DNA of 64,000 nucleotides from assembly GCF_013374995.1 (NCBI RefSeq), contig NZ_CP056030.1, positions 6,294,501-6,358,500 on the forward strand, given 5' to 3'. Position numbers and translations under genes: made by a program. The notes below the pieces were generated by a model that was given only the letters and a program-made list of their open reading frames with translations, made no database searches and was not told the DNA's origin. Shown piece after piece: positions 15,562-23,717 of this stretch (positions within the stretch are counted from its first letter, which is position 1; each line of letters begins with the position of its first letter). This DNA is from Pseudomonas eucalypticola. Lineage in GTDB: Bacteria > Pseudomonadota > Gammaproteobacteria > Pseudomonadales > Pseudomonadaceae.

Positions 15562-17004
15562 ATGCTTGAAGTCATCAACGACTTCCTCTCGGGCAAAGTA
15601 CTGATCGTGCTTATTGTCGGCCTCGGCAGCTACTTCACGATCCGCTCGCGTTTCGTCCAGCTTCGTCACTTCTTCCACATGTTCGCCGTGTTCCGCGACA
15701 GCCTGAAAAGCAGCTCGGGGCAGCTCAGCTCGTTCCAGGCGCTGATGCTCAGCCTGGCTGGCCGCGTGGGCGCGGGCAACATCGCCGGTGTCGGCATCGC
15801 CGTGACCCTGGGCGGCCCGGGCGCTGTGTTCTGGATGTGGGTCACTGCCCTGGTGGGCATGTCCAGCAGCTTCTTCGAGTGCACCCTGGGCCAGCTGTAC
15901 AAGCGCTGCGACTCCGAGGGCCAGTACCGCGGTGGCCCGTCGTATTACATCCAGCACGGCCTGGGCAACCGCAAGGTCGGCATGCTGATGGCTATCCTGC
16001 TGCTGGTGACCTTCGGCTTCGCCTTCAACGGCCTGCAATCCCACGCCGTGACCCACTCGCTGAACAACGCCTTCGGCCTGGACGTCAGCAAGACCGGCAT
16101 CGCCCTGGCCGTGCTGCTGGGCCTGGTGTTCGTGGGTGGCATCAAGCGCATCGCCAAGGTCGCTGACCTGCTGGTACCCGTGAAAACCCTGGTGTACATC
16201 GGCGTGACCCTGTACGTGATCGGCCTGCAGTTCGAACACGTGCCCGCCATGCTGGAAACCATCGTCAAGAGCGCCTTCGGTTTCGACCAGGCCTTCGGCG
16301 GCCTGGTAGGCAGCGCGATCGTCATGGGCGTGAAACGCGGTGTATTCGCCAACGAAGCCGGTCTGGGCAGCGCCCCGAACGTGGCCGCGGTGGCACAGGT
16401 CGAGCACCCTATCGCGCAAGGCGTGGTCCAGGCGTTCAGCGTTTTCCTGGACACCTTCGTGATCTGCACCTGCACTGCCCTGCTGATCCTGCTGTCGGGC
16501 TTCTACACCCCGGGCTTCGAAGGTGACGGCATCGCGCTGACCCAGAACTCCCTGGCCGCCGTGGTCGGTGACTGGGGCCGCATGTTCATCAGTGTGGCAC
16601 TGGCCCTGTTCGTGTTCACCTCGATCCTCTACAACTACTACCTGGGCGAAAACAGCCTGCGCTTCCTGGTCGGTGAAAACCGCAAGGCGCTGGTTGGCTA
16701 CCGCGCACTGGTCTTGGCGCTGATCGTGTGGGGCGCGGTGGAAGACCTGAGCACCGTGTTTGCCTTCGCCGACATCACCATGACTCTGCTGGCGTTCGTC
16801 AACCTGATCGCCCTGGCCCTGCTGTTCAACGTTGGCCTGCGCCTGCTGGCCGACTACGATGCGCAACGCAAGGCCGGTATCAAGACCCCGGTATTCGATG
16901 CCGCCCAGTTCCCGGACCTGGACATCGACGCCAAGGCCTGGCCTGCCGTCTCGGCACCGGTAGCCGCTGAAAGCGCAGCAAACCTGGCCCAGGCTCCACG
17001 CTGA
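15562..17004 (+). CDS. Alanine/glycine:cation symporter (AgcS family)
   Basis: This 480-residue inner-membrane Na+- or H+-coupled amino-acid transporter has about 10-11 hydrophobic segments. Family signatures include GRVGAGNIAGVGIAVTLGGPG (around residue 70) and NEAGLGSAPNVAAVAQVEHP (around residue 270). ATG 15562 is chosen because GAGGATTA precedes it and the protein begins as family members do (MLEVINDFLSGKVL). It is the first gene of a three-gene operon with an Asp/Glu racemase-type enzyme and an asparaginase, so its cargo may be asparagine, aspartate or a D-amino acid and not alanine (inference). Confidence 0.92.
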   Translation: MLEVINDFLSGKVLIVLIVGLGSYFTIRSRFVQLRHFFHMFAVFRDSLKSSSGQLSSFQALMLSLAGRVGAGNIAGVGIAVTLGGPGAVFWMWVTALVGMSSSFFECTLGQLYKRCDSEGQYRGGPSYYIQHGLGNRKVGMLMAILLLVTFGFAFNGLQSHAVTHSLNNAFGLDVSKTGIALAVLLGLVFVGGIKRIAKVADLLVPVKTLVYIGVTLYVIGLQFEHVPAMLETIVKSAFGFDQAFGGLVGSAIVMGVKRGVFANEAGLGSAPNVAAVAQVEHPIAQGVVQAFSVFLDTFVICTCTALLILLSGFYTPGFEGDGIALTQNSLAAVVGDWGRMFISVALALFVFTSILYNYYLGENSLRFLVGENRKALVGYRALVLALIVWGAVEDLSTVFAFADITMTLLAFVNLIALALLFNVGLRLLADYDAQRKAGIKTPVFDAAQFPDLDIDAKAWPAVSAPVAAESAANLAQAPR

Positions 17005-17005
17005 C

Positions 17006-17761
17006 ATGGCCGGGGCATTCATGCCCACCCACCTGGCCCCGGGCGATTACGTCGCCCGGCCCAGGCTTGGGATCATCACCGGCTCGGGGCCTGAAGCCGG
17101 GATGGACATGTGGGCCAAGCTGCTGGAAGAAAACCGCCGCCGCCTAGGCGAGGCCTTCCGCGGCGACCTCGACGCCCCCGCGGTGTCCATCATCTCCGAC
17201 CCCGAACTGGGGTTGTCGATGGAACTGCACAAAACCGAACAACAGGTGTGGAACGCGCTGCACCAGGACATTCTTGCCCTGGATGGCAAGGTCGCGGCCT
17301 TCGCCATCGCCTGCAATACCTTGAACCTGTTCGCCGAACGCATTCGCGCCCTGAACCTGCAAACCGCGTTCGTCTCCTTCTGCGACGTGCTGGAGGCGTT
17401 TCTGCTTCGCAATGGCCAGCAGCGCGTTTGCCTGCTGGGCGCGCGGCCTGTGGCGGAGCTGGGTGAGTGGTCACCCTACCGCTCGCTGCGCCAGCACGTG
17501 GCTTTCGAGCCTGCGCCGGCCCAGGCCTTGCATCAATTGATCTATGACATAAAGGCACTGGGGCCAAAACACCCGGATCTCAGGCCGCGTTTCACCCGCA
17601 TGCTGGAGGGCATCGAATCCGACACGGTGCTGCTGGCGTGCACCGAACTGCCGTTGATTGCCGATATCGATACTGACAAACAACTGGTCGATGTCACCCA
17701 GCTGGTGGTCGAGGCGTTGCTCGACCATACCGGCGTCATTCGTGAGGAGACCGGGACATGA
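17006..17761 (+). CDS. Aspartate/glutamate racemase family protein
   Basis: This 251-residue protein of the Asp/Glu racemase superfamily has two catalytic-type cysteines, Cys103 (AIACNTLN) and Cys212 (LLACTELPL), as expected of the two-base mechanism. An N-terminal GIITGSGPEAG segment lies near residue 22. It probably interconverts D- and L-aspartate or a related amino acid in the cytoplasm. It begins 1 base after the symporter stop and overlaps the asparaginase start by 4 bases. An N-terminal extension of about 10 residues before YVARPRLG is unusual; an internal ATG at 17021 is an alternative start. Confidence 0.88.
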   Translation: MAGAFMPTHLAPGDYVARPRLGIITGSGPEAGMDMWAKLLEENRRRLGEAFRGDLDAPAVSIISDPELGLSMELHKTEQQVWNALHQDILALDGKVAAFAIACNTLNLFAERIRALNLQTAFVSFCDVLEAFLLRNGQQRVCLLGARPVAELGEWSPYRSLRQHVAFEPAPAQALHQLIYDIKALGPKHPDLRPRFTRMLEGIESDTVLLACTELPLIADIDTDKQLVDVTQLVVEALLDHTGVIREETGT

Positions 17762-18762
17762 GCCCAGCCCAAGCAGTACCCGCGCGCCAGGTCATGGTGC
17801 TCTACACCGGTGGCACCATCGGCATGCAAGCCACCGCCAATGGCCTTGCCCCCGCGTCGGGCTTCGAACAACGCCTGCGCGAGCAACTGGCGGAACACCC
17901 GGACCTGGCCATCGCGCCGTGGCGCTTTCGTGAGCTGCTGCCACTGATCGACAGCGCCAACATGACACCGCAATACTGGCAACGCCTGCGTGAAGCCGTG
18001 GTACAGGCCGTGCAGGCCGATGGCTGCGACGCGGTGCTAGTGCTGCATGGCACCGACACACTGGCCTACAGCGCGGCCGCCATGAGCTTCCAATTGCTGG
18101 GCTTGCCGGCCCCGGTAGTGTTCACCGGCTCCATGCTGCCCGCCGGTGTGCCAGACAGTGATGCCTGGGAAAACATCAACGGTGCCCTGGTGATGCTTGC
18201 CCAAGGCGTGGCTGCCGGCGTGCAGCTGTATTTCCACGGCGAATTGCTGGTCCCGACCCGCTGCGCCAAGGTACGCAGCTTCGGCCGTAACCCGTTCGCG
18301 GCGCTCAAGCGCAGCGGCGGGGTGGCCCGTGCCGACGCGGTGCCGGCGGCGCTCGCCTATGACCAACCCAAGGCGCTGGGCAATGTCGCGGTATTGCCCC
18401 TGTTCCCGGGTTTTGGCGCAGAGCCTCTGCAGGCGGTGCTGGGCAGCAGCGTGCAGGCGCTGGTGCTGGAATGCTATGGCAGCGGCACAGGCCCGTGCGA
18501 CAACCCAGGCTTCATCGCCGCCCTCAAGGCTGCCCATGAAAGCGGCGTCGTGATCGTCGCCGTGACCCAATGTCACGAAGGCGGCGTTGAATTCGACGTC
18601 TACGAGGCCGGCAGCGGGCTGCGGGCAGCCGGTGTACTGGCCGGTGGCGGCATGACCCGCGAGGCAGCGTTCGGCAAGCTGCACGCGCTGCTGGGGGCAG
18701 GCTTGCCCGTAGCTGAGGTCCGTCGCCTGATGGAAGTCGATCTGTGTGGTGAACTGGCCTAG
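17758..18762 (+). CDS. L-asparaginase, cytoplasmic-type
   Basis: This 334-residue asparaginase carries both Thr motifs, YTGGTIGM (about residue 15) and LHGTDTLAYSA (about residue 95), and the GSMLPAGVPDSDAWEN segment near 125. There is no signal peptide, so it should be the cytoplasmic (type I, AnsA-like) form converting asparagine to aspartate and ammonia. It is translationally coupled to the racemase gene (ATGA overlap). With the symporter and racemase this makes a route from external asparagine or D-aspartate to L-aspartate. Confidence 0.92.
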   Translation: MSPAQAVPARQVMVLYTGGTIGMQATANGLAPASGFEQRLREQLAEHPDLAIAPWRFRELLPLIDSANMTPQYWQRLREAVVQAVQADGCDAVLVLHGTDTLAYSAAAMSFQLLGLPAPVVFTGSMLPAGVPDSDAWENINGALVMLAQGVAAGVQLYFHGELLVPTRCAKVRSFGRNPFAALKRSGGVARADAVPAALAYDQPKALGNVAVLPLFPGFGAEPLQAVLGSSVQALVLECYGSGTGPCDNPGFIAALKAAHESGVVIVAVTQCHEGGVEFDVYEAGSGLRAAGVLAGGGMTREAAFGKLHALLGAGLPVAEVRRLMEVDLCGELA

Positions 18763-18820
18763 GCCACACCTGCACAGAAATCCCCCGGCCCGGCGCTCCC
18801 CCCATGGGGCCGGGCGGTGC

Positions 18821-19323
18821 GGTATGCCTGATGCCCCGCGGTGCGGCCTTCCCGAGCTTCGCCCGGTCCCACAGGGGTTGCCGCGCAGGCATGGCTTGCG
18901 CTGTGGGACCTGTCGCCGTGGTATGCCTGATGCCCTGCGGTGCGGCTTTCCCGAGTTTCGCCTGGTTCCACAGGGGTTGCCGCGCAGGCATGGCTTGCTC
19001 TGTGGGACCGGGCGCCAGCTCGGGAACCAGGCGCCGCGGTATGCCTGATGCCCCGCGGTGGGGCCTTCCCGAGCTTCGCCCGGTCCCACAGGGGTTGCCG
19101 CGCGGGCATGGCTTGCGCTGTGGGACCTGTCGCCGTGGTATGCCTGATGCCCTGCGGTGCGGCTTTCCCGAGCTTCGCCGGGTTCCACAGGGGTTGCCGT
19201 GCAGGCATGGCTTGCTCTGTGGGACCGGGCGCCAGCTCGGGAACCAGGCGCCGCGGTATGCCTGATGCCCCGCGGTGCGGCCTTCCCGAGCTTCGCCCGG
19301 TCCCACAGGGGTTGCCGCGCGGG
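18821..19323. repeat. Higher-order tandem repeat (99 + 118 bp units, 217-bp period)
   Basis: Units beginning GGTATGCCTGATGCC start at 18821, 18920, 19038, 19137 and 19255. Spacings alternate 99, 118, 99, 118, so the real period is 217 bases: two A-B pairs plus a truncated A. Each unit contains an inverted repeat, GGTCCCACAG ... CTGTGGGACC in A and a slightly diverged form in B. B units add a GC-rich segment with GCGCCAGCTCGGGAACCAGG. Copies are almost identical, so expansion is recent. The region separates convergent asparaginase and MocR genes. The open frames across it are by-products of the repeat. The 58 bases before it (18763-18820) hold a GC-rich hairpin without a T-run. Confidence 0.9.
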
Positions 19324-19328
19324 CGGTG

Positions 19329-20870
19329 CTAGTCTTTCCAGGCCTGGCGCAAGCGATCGAGCGCGGCCAGCGTGGCGGCGGGCGCCACGGCTGCGAACCC
19401 GAGTACCAGACCGGCCCGGTTATCCACAGGTTCAGCGGACTCAGGCAGCCAGTAATGGCTCAGCCCGTTGAGCTCAACCCCCGCGGCTTCTGCCGCAGCG
19501 ACCAACCGCTCCTCCCGCGCCACACTGTCCACCGCTACCGTGAAATGCAGGCCCGCAGCCACGGGTGGCAATGGGCCGACCCCTGGAGTATCCGCAGGCC
19601 AGTTGCCCAGCAAAACATCCCGGCGCGCCAGCGCAGCCCGACGCATGCGGCGGATGTGACGTTGAAAATGGCCCTCGGCGATAAAGCGCGCCATCACCCG
19701 CTGGATACCGATCTCGGAATGGCGCAGGGCAACGGCGCGCTTGCGCGAGAAAGCCTCGACCAGCCCCGCGGGCACCACCAGGTAGCCAAGGCGCAAGCCA
19801 GGAAAGGCCACTTTGCCGAACGTGCCGACATACAGCACCCGGCCGCTGCGATCCAACGCTGCCAAAGGTGCCAGCGGCGCACCGCTGTAGCGATACTCGC
19901 CGTCGTAGTCATCCTCGACCACCCAGCCCTGGTGGCGCTCGGCCCAGTCCAGCAGCGCCAGGCGCCGGGCCAGACTGAGCGTCACGCCCGTTGGGTACTG
20001 ATGGGCCGGCGTGACATACACCATGCGGCTTGGCTCTCCCTCATCGAGCGCGCTGCACACCAACCCTTCCCCATCCACCGGCACGCCCTTAAGCTTTGCG
20101 CCTGCATTGATGAACGCATGACCCGCCGCGCGATACCCCGGGTTTTCCACCGCAACCCTGTCCTCAGGATTCACCAACAGCTGTGCACAAAGGCTTATGG
20201 CCTCCTGAGCCCCGGTGGTGATCAGAATTTGCTCAGCGCTGCAATTCAACCCACGCGAGCTGCGCAAATAGGCCGCGATCAAGCTACGTAGCTCCGGGTC
20301 ACCGGCAGGGTCGCCATAGCCAAGCAGTTCGGGCGCCGGGTTGCGCCAGAAGTCCCCGTAAAGCTTGGCCCATGTGGCGAAAGGAAAGAGATCGAACGCC
20401 GGAATACCTACCCTGAACGCCCGTGGCGGACCGCTGCGAAAAGGTGGCAAATGGTGCTCAGCCAGCCGTTTGCAAGCCTCGGTGTGGATAACTTCACTGG
20501 ACACACACCCAGTATTTTCGCCCCATTTTGTGGATAACCCTGTGGGTAAACCCAGGGATAACCCTGTGGACAGTTTTGTGGATAGTTTTTCAGTTACGCC
20601 CTCCAACACCGCCACATAGGTACCGTCCCCCACCCTGCTGGCGAGATAGCCCTCGGCGTACAATTGATCATATGCCCGCGTCACGGTATTGCGCGAAACA
20701 CCAAGCGCCCGCGCAAGGTCCCGGCTGGCCGGCATACGCGTACCCCTGCCCAACCGCCCATCAAGAATGCGCGCGCGCAGGTTCTCGTATAGCCCGCGAC
20801 TAAGGCCAAGCTTGGCGTTCAACTGAATGCCGGCCGGGTCGAATGGCAGAGCGGCAGTGGTCACGGTCAC
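19329..20870 (-). CDS. MocR-type GntR/aminotransferase transcriptional regulator
   Basis: This 513-residue regulator has an N-terminal GntR winged helix (about 20-90: GLYENLRARILDGRLGRGTRMPASRDLARALGVSRNTVTRAY in pieces) and a C-terminal class-I aminotransferase-like domain. The PLP lysine is Lys353 (GTFGKVAFPGLRLGY), and EDDYDGEY lies upstream of it. The linker (about 95-120) is a low-complexity LST/GLS repeat encoded by DNA-level tandem repeats. MocR proteins sense PLP or PLP-adducts and often control a divergent neighbour; here that is the PaiB-like gene 92 bases away. No transaminase activity is expected. Confidence 0.92.
   Translation of the reverse strand: MTVTTAALPFDPAGIQLNAKLGLSRGLYENLRARILDGRLGRGTRMPASRDLARALGVSRNTVTRAYDQLYAEGYLASRVGDGTYVAVLEGVTEKLSTKLSTGLSLGLPTGLSTKWGENTGCVSSEVIHTEACKRLAEHHLPPFRSGPPRAFRVGIPAFDLFPFATWAKLYGDFWRNPAPELLGYGDPAGDPELRSLIAAYLRSSRGLNCSAEQILITTGAQEAISLCAQLLVNPEDRVAVENPGYRAAGHAFINAGAKLKGVPVDGEGLVCSALDEGEPSRMVYVTPAHQYPTGVTLSLARRLALLDWAERHQGWVVEDDYDGEYRYSGAPLAPLAALDRSGRVLYVGTFGKVAFPGLRLGYLVVPAGLVEAFSRKRAVALRHSEIGIQRVMARFIAEGHFQRHIRRMRRAALARRDVLLGNWPADTPGVGPLPPVAAGLHFTVAVDSVAREERLVAAAEAAGVELNGLSHYWLPESAEPVDNRAGLVLGFAAVAPAATLAALDRLRQAWKD
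20529..20590. repeat. Tandem DnaA-box-like units inside the MocR linker
   Basis: Five imperfect 11-13-base units resembling TGTGGATAACCC lie head to tail: TGTGGATAA at 20529-20537 is a perfect DnaA box (complement), TGTGGATAG at 20577-20585 has one mismatch, and three more diverged units lie between. They encode the LST/GLS linker of the regulator. Another perfect box lies near the 3' end of the same gene (19420-19428). Confidence 0.6.
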
Positions 20871-20962
20871 GTTATTGGCTCTATGGAAATGGCTATAAAT
20901 GGATCTTACAAAGGTCCAATCGGCTGCCTAGGATAGGCACATCCGCCGAGGAAGATCGAGCC

Positions 20963-21586
20963 ATGTATTTACCCACAGCTTTCCACGACACCGACATCGA
21001 GCGCCTGCAACAGCAGATGGCCGCGACCCGCCTGGCTATCATCGTCACCCATGGGGACCAAGGCCTGCTAGCCAGCCATGTACCCCTGTTGCTGGACCGT
21101 GAAGGCGAGTTCGGTACGCTGCGTGGCCATCTGGCCCGCGCCAACCCACAGTGGCGTGACCTGGCCAACGGCAGCCAGGCCATGGTGATTTTTGCCGGTG
21201 CCGATGCCTATGTGAGCCCCGGCTTCTACCCCAGCAAGGCCGAGCACGGCAAAGCGGTGCCGACCTGGAACTTCCTGGCCGTGCATGCCTACGGCCACGC
21301 CGACGTGTTCAGCGACCCCGAGCGCTTGCATGCGCTGGTCAGCAGCCTGACCGACCACCACGAGGCCCGTCAGGCGCAGCCCTGGACGGTCGAAGACGCC
21401 CCTGCCGATTACCTGGAGAGCATGCTCAAGGCGATCGTTGGTTTCGCCCTCCCCATCCAGCGCCTGGAAGGCAAGCGCAAACTCAGCCAGAACCGCAGCG
21501 CCGAGGATATCGCTGGCGTGCAGCGCGGCCTGGCCAGCAGTTCCGACCCCTTGGACAACGCCGTTGCCCAGCTCATGACGCAATAA
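20963..21586 (+). CDS. PaiB-like FMN-binding protein
   Basis: This 207-residue protein of the PaiB (FMN-binding split-barrel) family starts MYLPTAFHDTDIERLQQQM. It has the family stretch YVSPGFYPSKAEHGKAVPTWNF near residues 88-110, a typical length, and an IVGFALPIQRLEGKRKLSQNR ending. PaiB proteins are described as negative regulators of sporulation/protease genes in Bacillus, but in proteobacteria their role is unclear; flavin or heme-type ligand binding is likely. ATG 20963 is preceded by GAGGAAG (20948-20954). It is divergent from the MocR gene and is followed by two acetyltransferase genes, recalling paiAB pairs. Confidence 0.88.
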   Translation: MYLPTAFHDTDIERLQQQMAATRLAIIVTHGDQGLLASHVPLLLDREGEFGTLRGHLARANPQWRDLANGSQAMVIFAGADAYVSPGFYPSKAEHGKAVPTWNFLAVHAYGHADVFSDPERLHALVSSLTDHHEARQAQPWTVEDAPADYLESMLKAIVGFALPIQRLEGKRKLSQNRSAEDIAGVQRGLASSSDPLDNAVAQLMTQ

Positions 21587-21595
21587 GGAGACACC

Positions 21596-22039
21596 ATGGC
21601 CATTGAAATCCGCCCGGTCAGCGCCGATGACCACCCTCACTGGCTGCCCTTGTGGCACGCCTACCTGCGCTTTTATGAAACCCACCTGGCACAGGAGGTC
21701 TGCGACTCGACGTGGCAACGCCTGCTCGACCCGTCCGAGCCCACCCATTCGGCCTTGGCCTGGCACAACGGGCGCGCCGTCGGCATGGTGAATTTCATCT
21801 ACCATCGTTCCAACTGGAGCATCCAGAACGCGTGCTACCTGCAAGACCTGTACGTGGCCGAAGATACCCGCGGGTCGGGGGTTGGCCGCCAGCTGATCGA
21901 ACATGTTTACGCCACGGCGGCCACCAATGGCTGCAACAAGGTGCATTGGCTGACCCACGAAACCAATGCCACGGCCATTGCGCTGTATGAACGCGTGGCG
22001 GAGCGTCCGGGCTTTATCCAGTTTCGCAAAACCGTATAG
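21596..22039 (+). CDS. GNAT-family N-acetyltransferase
   Basis: This 147-residue GNAT protein has the acetyl-CoA-binding motif A near residues 82-105 (LQDLYVAEDTRGSGVGRQLIEHVY), followed by the motif B region with NATAIALYERVAERPGFIQF. It transfers an acetyl group from acetyl-CoA to an unidentified amine. It begins 9 bases after the PaiB-like gene with AAGGAGA as its ribosome site, so it is co-transcribed. Confidence 0.9.
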   Translation: MAIEIRPVSADDHPHWLPLWHAYLRFYETHLAQEVCDSTWQRLLDPSEPTHSALAWHNGRAVGMVNFIYHRSNWSIQNACYLQDLYVAEDTRGSGVGRQLIEHVYATAATNGCNKVHWLTHETNATAIALYERVAERPGFIQFRKTV

Positions 22040-22048
22040 GAATTGATC

Positions 22049-22717
22049 ATGTCCAACCCCCTCACCGACTGGCAACCGGCTGTATTGCCCAGCGGTTCGA
22101 CGCTGCAGGGCCGCTTCATCCGCCTGGAGAAACTCGACGTCGCTCACCATGGCGATGATCTGTGGGCCGCCTTGCAGGGCCCCGACCCGAAGCTATGGGA
22201 TTACCTGCCATACGGACCGTTTGCCGAGCGTGGCCTGTTCGATGCGTGGCTGAAAGGCCAGGCCGCCGGCAGCGACCCGATGTTCTACACGGTGCTCGAC
22301 AAGGCCACCGGCAGGGCCGAAGGCATCCTCAGCCTGATGTCCATCGTGCCGGAGCACGGACGTATCGAGATAGGCCACGTGGCCTTCGGTGCGCCTATGC
22401 AACGCACACCGAAAAGCACCGAGGCGGTGTACTTGCTCGCCAAGCTGGCCTTCGCCCTGGGTAACCGCCGGCTCGAGTGGAAGTGCAACAACGACAACGC
22501 GCGCTCCAGGCAAGCAGCCGAGCGTTTGGGCTTCACGTTCGAGGGGGTCTTCCGCCAACACATGATCGTCAAAGGCCGCAACCGCGACACGGCCTGGTAT
22601 TCGATCACCGACGCCCAGTGGCCGCACGTGCATGCCGCGTTCGAGGCCTGGTTGGCCGATGCCAACCAGACCGCGCAGGGTCAACTGAAGACCCTGAGCG
22701 AACTTCGCGCCGGTTAA
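22049..22717 (+). CDS. GNAT acetyltransferase, RimJ/RimL-like
   Basis: This 222-residue acetyltransferase of the RimJ/RimL type has LQGRFIRLEKLDVAHHGDDLW near the N terminus. GHVAFGAPMQRTPKSTEAVYLL and WKCNNDNARSRQAAERLGFTFEGVFRQHMIVKGRNRDTAWYSI (in segments, residues 110-190) are characteristic of the COG1670 subgroup. ATG 22049 is taken because AGGA (22038-22041) lies upstream; an earlier TTG is less likely. The substrate may be a protein N terminus or a small molecule. The 3' end overlaps the convergent methyltransferase gene by 4 bases. Confidence 0.9.
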   Translation: MSNPLTDWQPAVLPSGSTLQGRFIRLEKLDVAHHGDDLWAALQGPDPKLWDYLPYGPFAERGLFDAWLKGQAAGSDPMFYTVLDKATGRAEGILSLMSIVPEHGRIEIGHVAFGAPMQRTPKSTEAVYLLAKLAFALGNRRLEWKCNNDNARSRQAAERLGFTFEGVFRQHMIVKGRNRDTAWYSITDAQWPHVHAAFEAWLADANQTAQGQLKTLSELRAG

Positions 22718-23607
22718 AGACCTGCCGCCAACACCGCGATGTGCTCCGGGCCGATCCCACAGCACCCGCCAATGTGGGTCGCGCCCCGCGCGCGCCAGTC
22801 AGCGGCCCACTGCAGGTAGCCGGGCGGGTCCAGGTCCTCGCGCAACGGGTCCAGGCCGTCGTTGGCCGTCGCATCCTTGGGCTGCGGGGGGAACGCATTG
22901 GCATAAGCGCCGATGGCCACGGCCGCGCCCATTGCCGCAAAGGTTTCCCGCGCGGCATCGATGGCGGCACCGATCACTTCAGGCTGGCTGCAGTTGAACA
23001 GCAGCACCTGCACCCCCAGTTCAGCCGCGGCCTTGGCCGCGTCCACCACCGGTTCGCCAGAGCGCAGACGCGGCACCTCGTCGGTGTCCTCGTCCTTGAG
23101 CGTGAACGACAGCCAGAACGCCTTGCCATCTGCTGGCAAACCGGCACGGATGGCACGAGCTTCGGCAATGCAGCTTTGGGTCTCGGCCAGCCACAGGTCC
23201 ACGTGAGGGGACAGCCCCTGAATCAGCGGTTGCAGTAATTCCGCCACGCGCTGGGGCTGAAACAGGTCTGGGCGATAAGAGCCGAACAACGGCGGCAGCG
23301 ACCCTGCCACCTGCACGCCCGGTTGTACATCGGCTGCTTGCCGCGCCAGGCGGCCAGCGACATCGGCCAAGGACTGCCCCTCACGGGCGAAGCGCTCTTC
23401 GCCAATATGAAAGGGCACCACCGCGTAGCTGTTGGTGGTGATGACCTGAGAACCACTGTCGATATAGGCGGTGTGAACATCGCGTACTGCATCCGGCGCT
23501 TCGCCCAAGGCCAGCGCAGACCACTCGGGCTGACGGAACGGCGCCCCGCGACGCTGCAGCTCCCGGCCCATGCCACCATCGAGAATTACCACTGGCGCTT
23601 CAGTCAT
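22714..23607 (-). CDS. Homocysteine S-methyltransferase family protein
   Basis: This 297-residue protein of the MmuM/homocysteine S-methyltransferase family has LDGGMGRELQRRG near residue 8, the zinc-ligand Cys in FNCSQPEV (about residue 208) and the paired GGCCG near residue 275. It should transfer a methyl group from S-methylmethionine, or a betaine-like donor, to homocysteine to make methionine. The start at 23607 gives the family-typical MTEAPVVILDGG; an upstream start at 23643 would add 12 residues. It is divergent from an amino-acid ABC transporter that may import the methyl donor (inference). Confidence 0.9.
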   Translation of the reverse strand: MTEAPVVILDGGMGRELQRRGAPFRQPEWSALALGEAPDAVRDVHTAYIDSGSQVITTNSYAVVPFHIGEERFAREGQSLADVAGRLARQAADVQPGVQVAGSLPPLFGSYRPDLFQPQRVAELLQPLIQGLSPHVDLWLAETQSCIAEARAIRAGLPADGKAFWLSFTLKDEDTDEVPRLRSGEPVVDAAKAAAELGVQVLLFNCSQPEVIGAAIDAARETFAAMGAAVAIGAYANAFPPQPKDATANDGLDPLREDLDPPGYLQWAADWRARGATHIGGCCGIGPEHIAVLAAGL

Positions 23608-23636
23608 ATGCAATCTGCTTATATCGATATGAAAAA

Positions 23637-23655
23637 AACTCACTATGAGCGAGTT
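23637..23655. promoter_or_regulatory. Palindrome in the divergent promoter region
   Basis: AACTCAC-TATGA-GCGAGTT is a 7-base-arm dyad with one mismatch. It lies between the methyltransferase and the binding-protein gene in an AT-rich stretch (23611-23700) that also holds the perfect palindrome ATATCGATAT (23621-23630). It is a candidate shared operator; the binder is unknown. Confidence 0.35.
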
Positions 23656-23717
23656 ACTTATAACTATTTAATACGTCACTTCGTCTAACTTACAACCATT
23701 TTCTTCAGGGGACTTTC

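Noticed and set aside
15463..17028. 521-residue minus-strand open frame
   Set aside because: Complement of the AgcS symporter gene; very rich in His, Gln and Asp and without any family signature.
18786..18816. Hairpin after the asparaginase gene as a terminator
   Set aside because: The stem GCCCGG/CCGGGC is present, but there is no following T-run.
18821..19323. Possible CRISPR array
   Set aside because: Repeats are 99 and 118 bases and contiguous. There are no short repeats with unique spacers and no cas genes.
18037..19332. Several open frames (up to 383 residues) across the tandem repeats on both strands
   Set aside because: They are generated by the repeat sequence or run antisense through the asparaginase gene. 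The peptides are repetitive copies of the DNA period with no domain or ribosome site.
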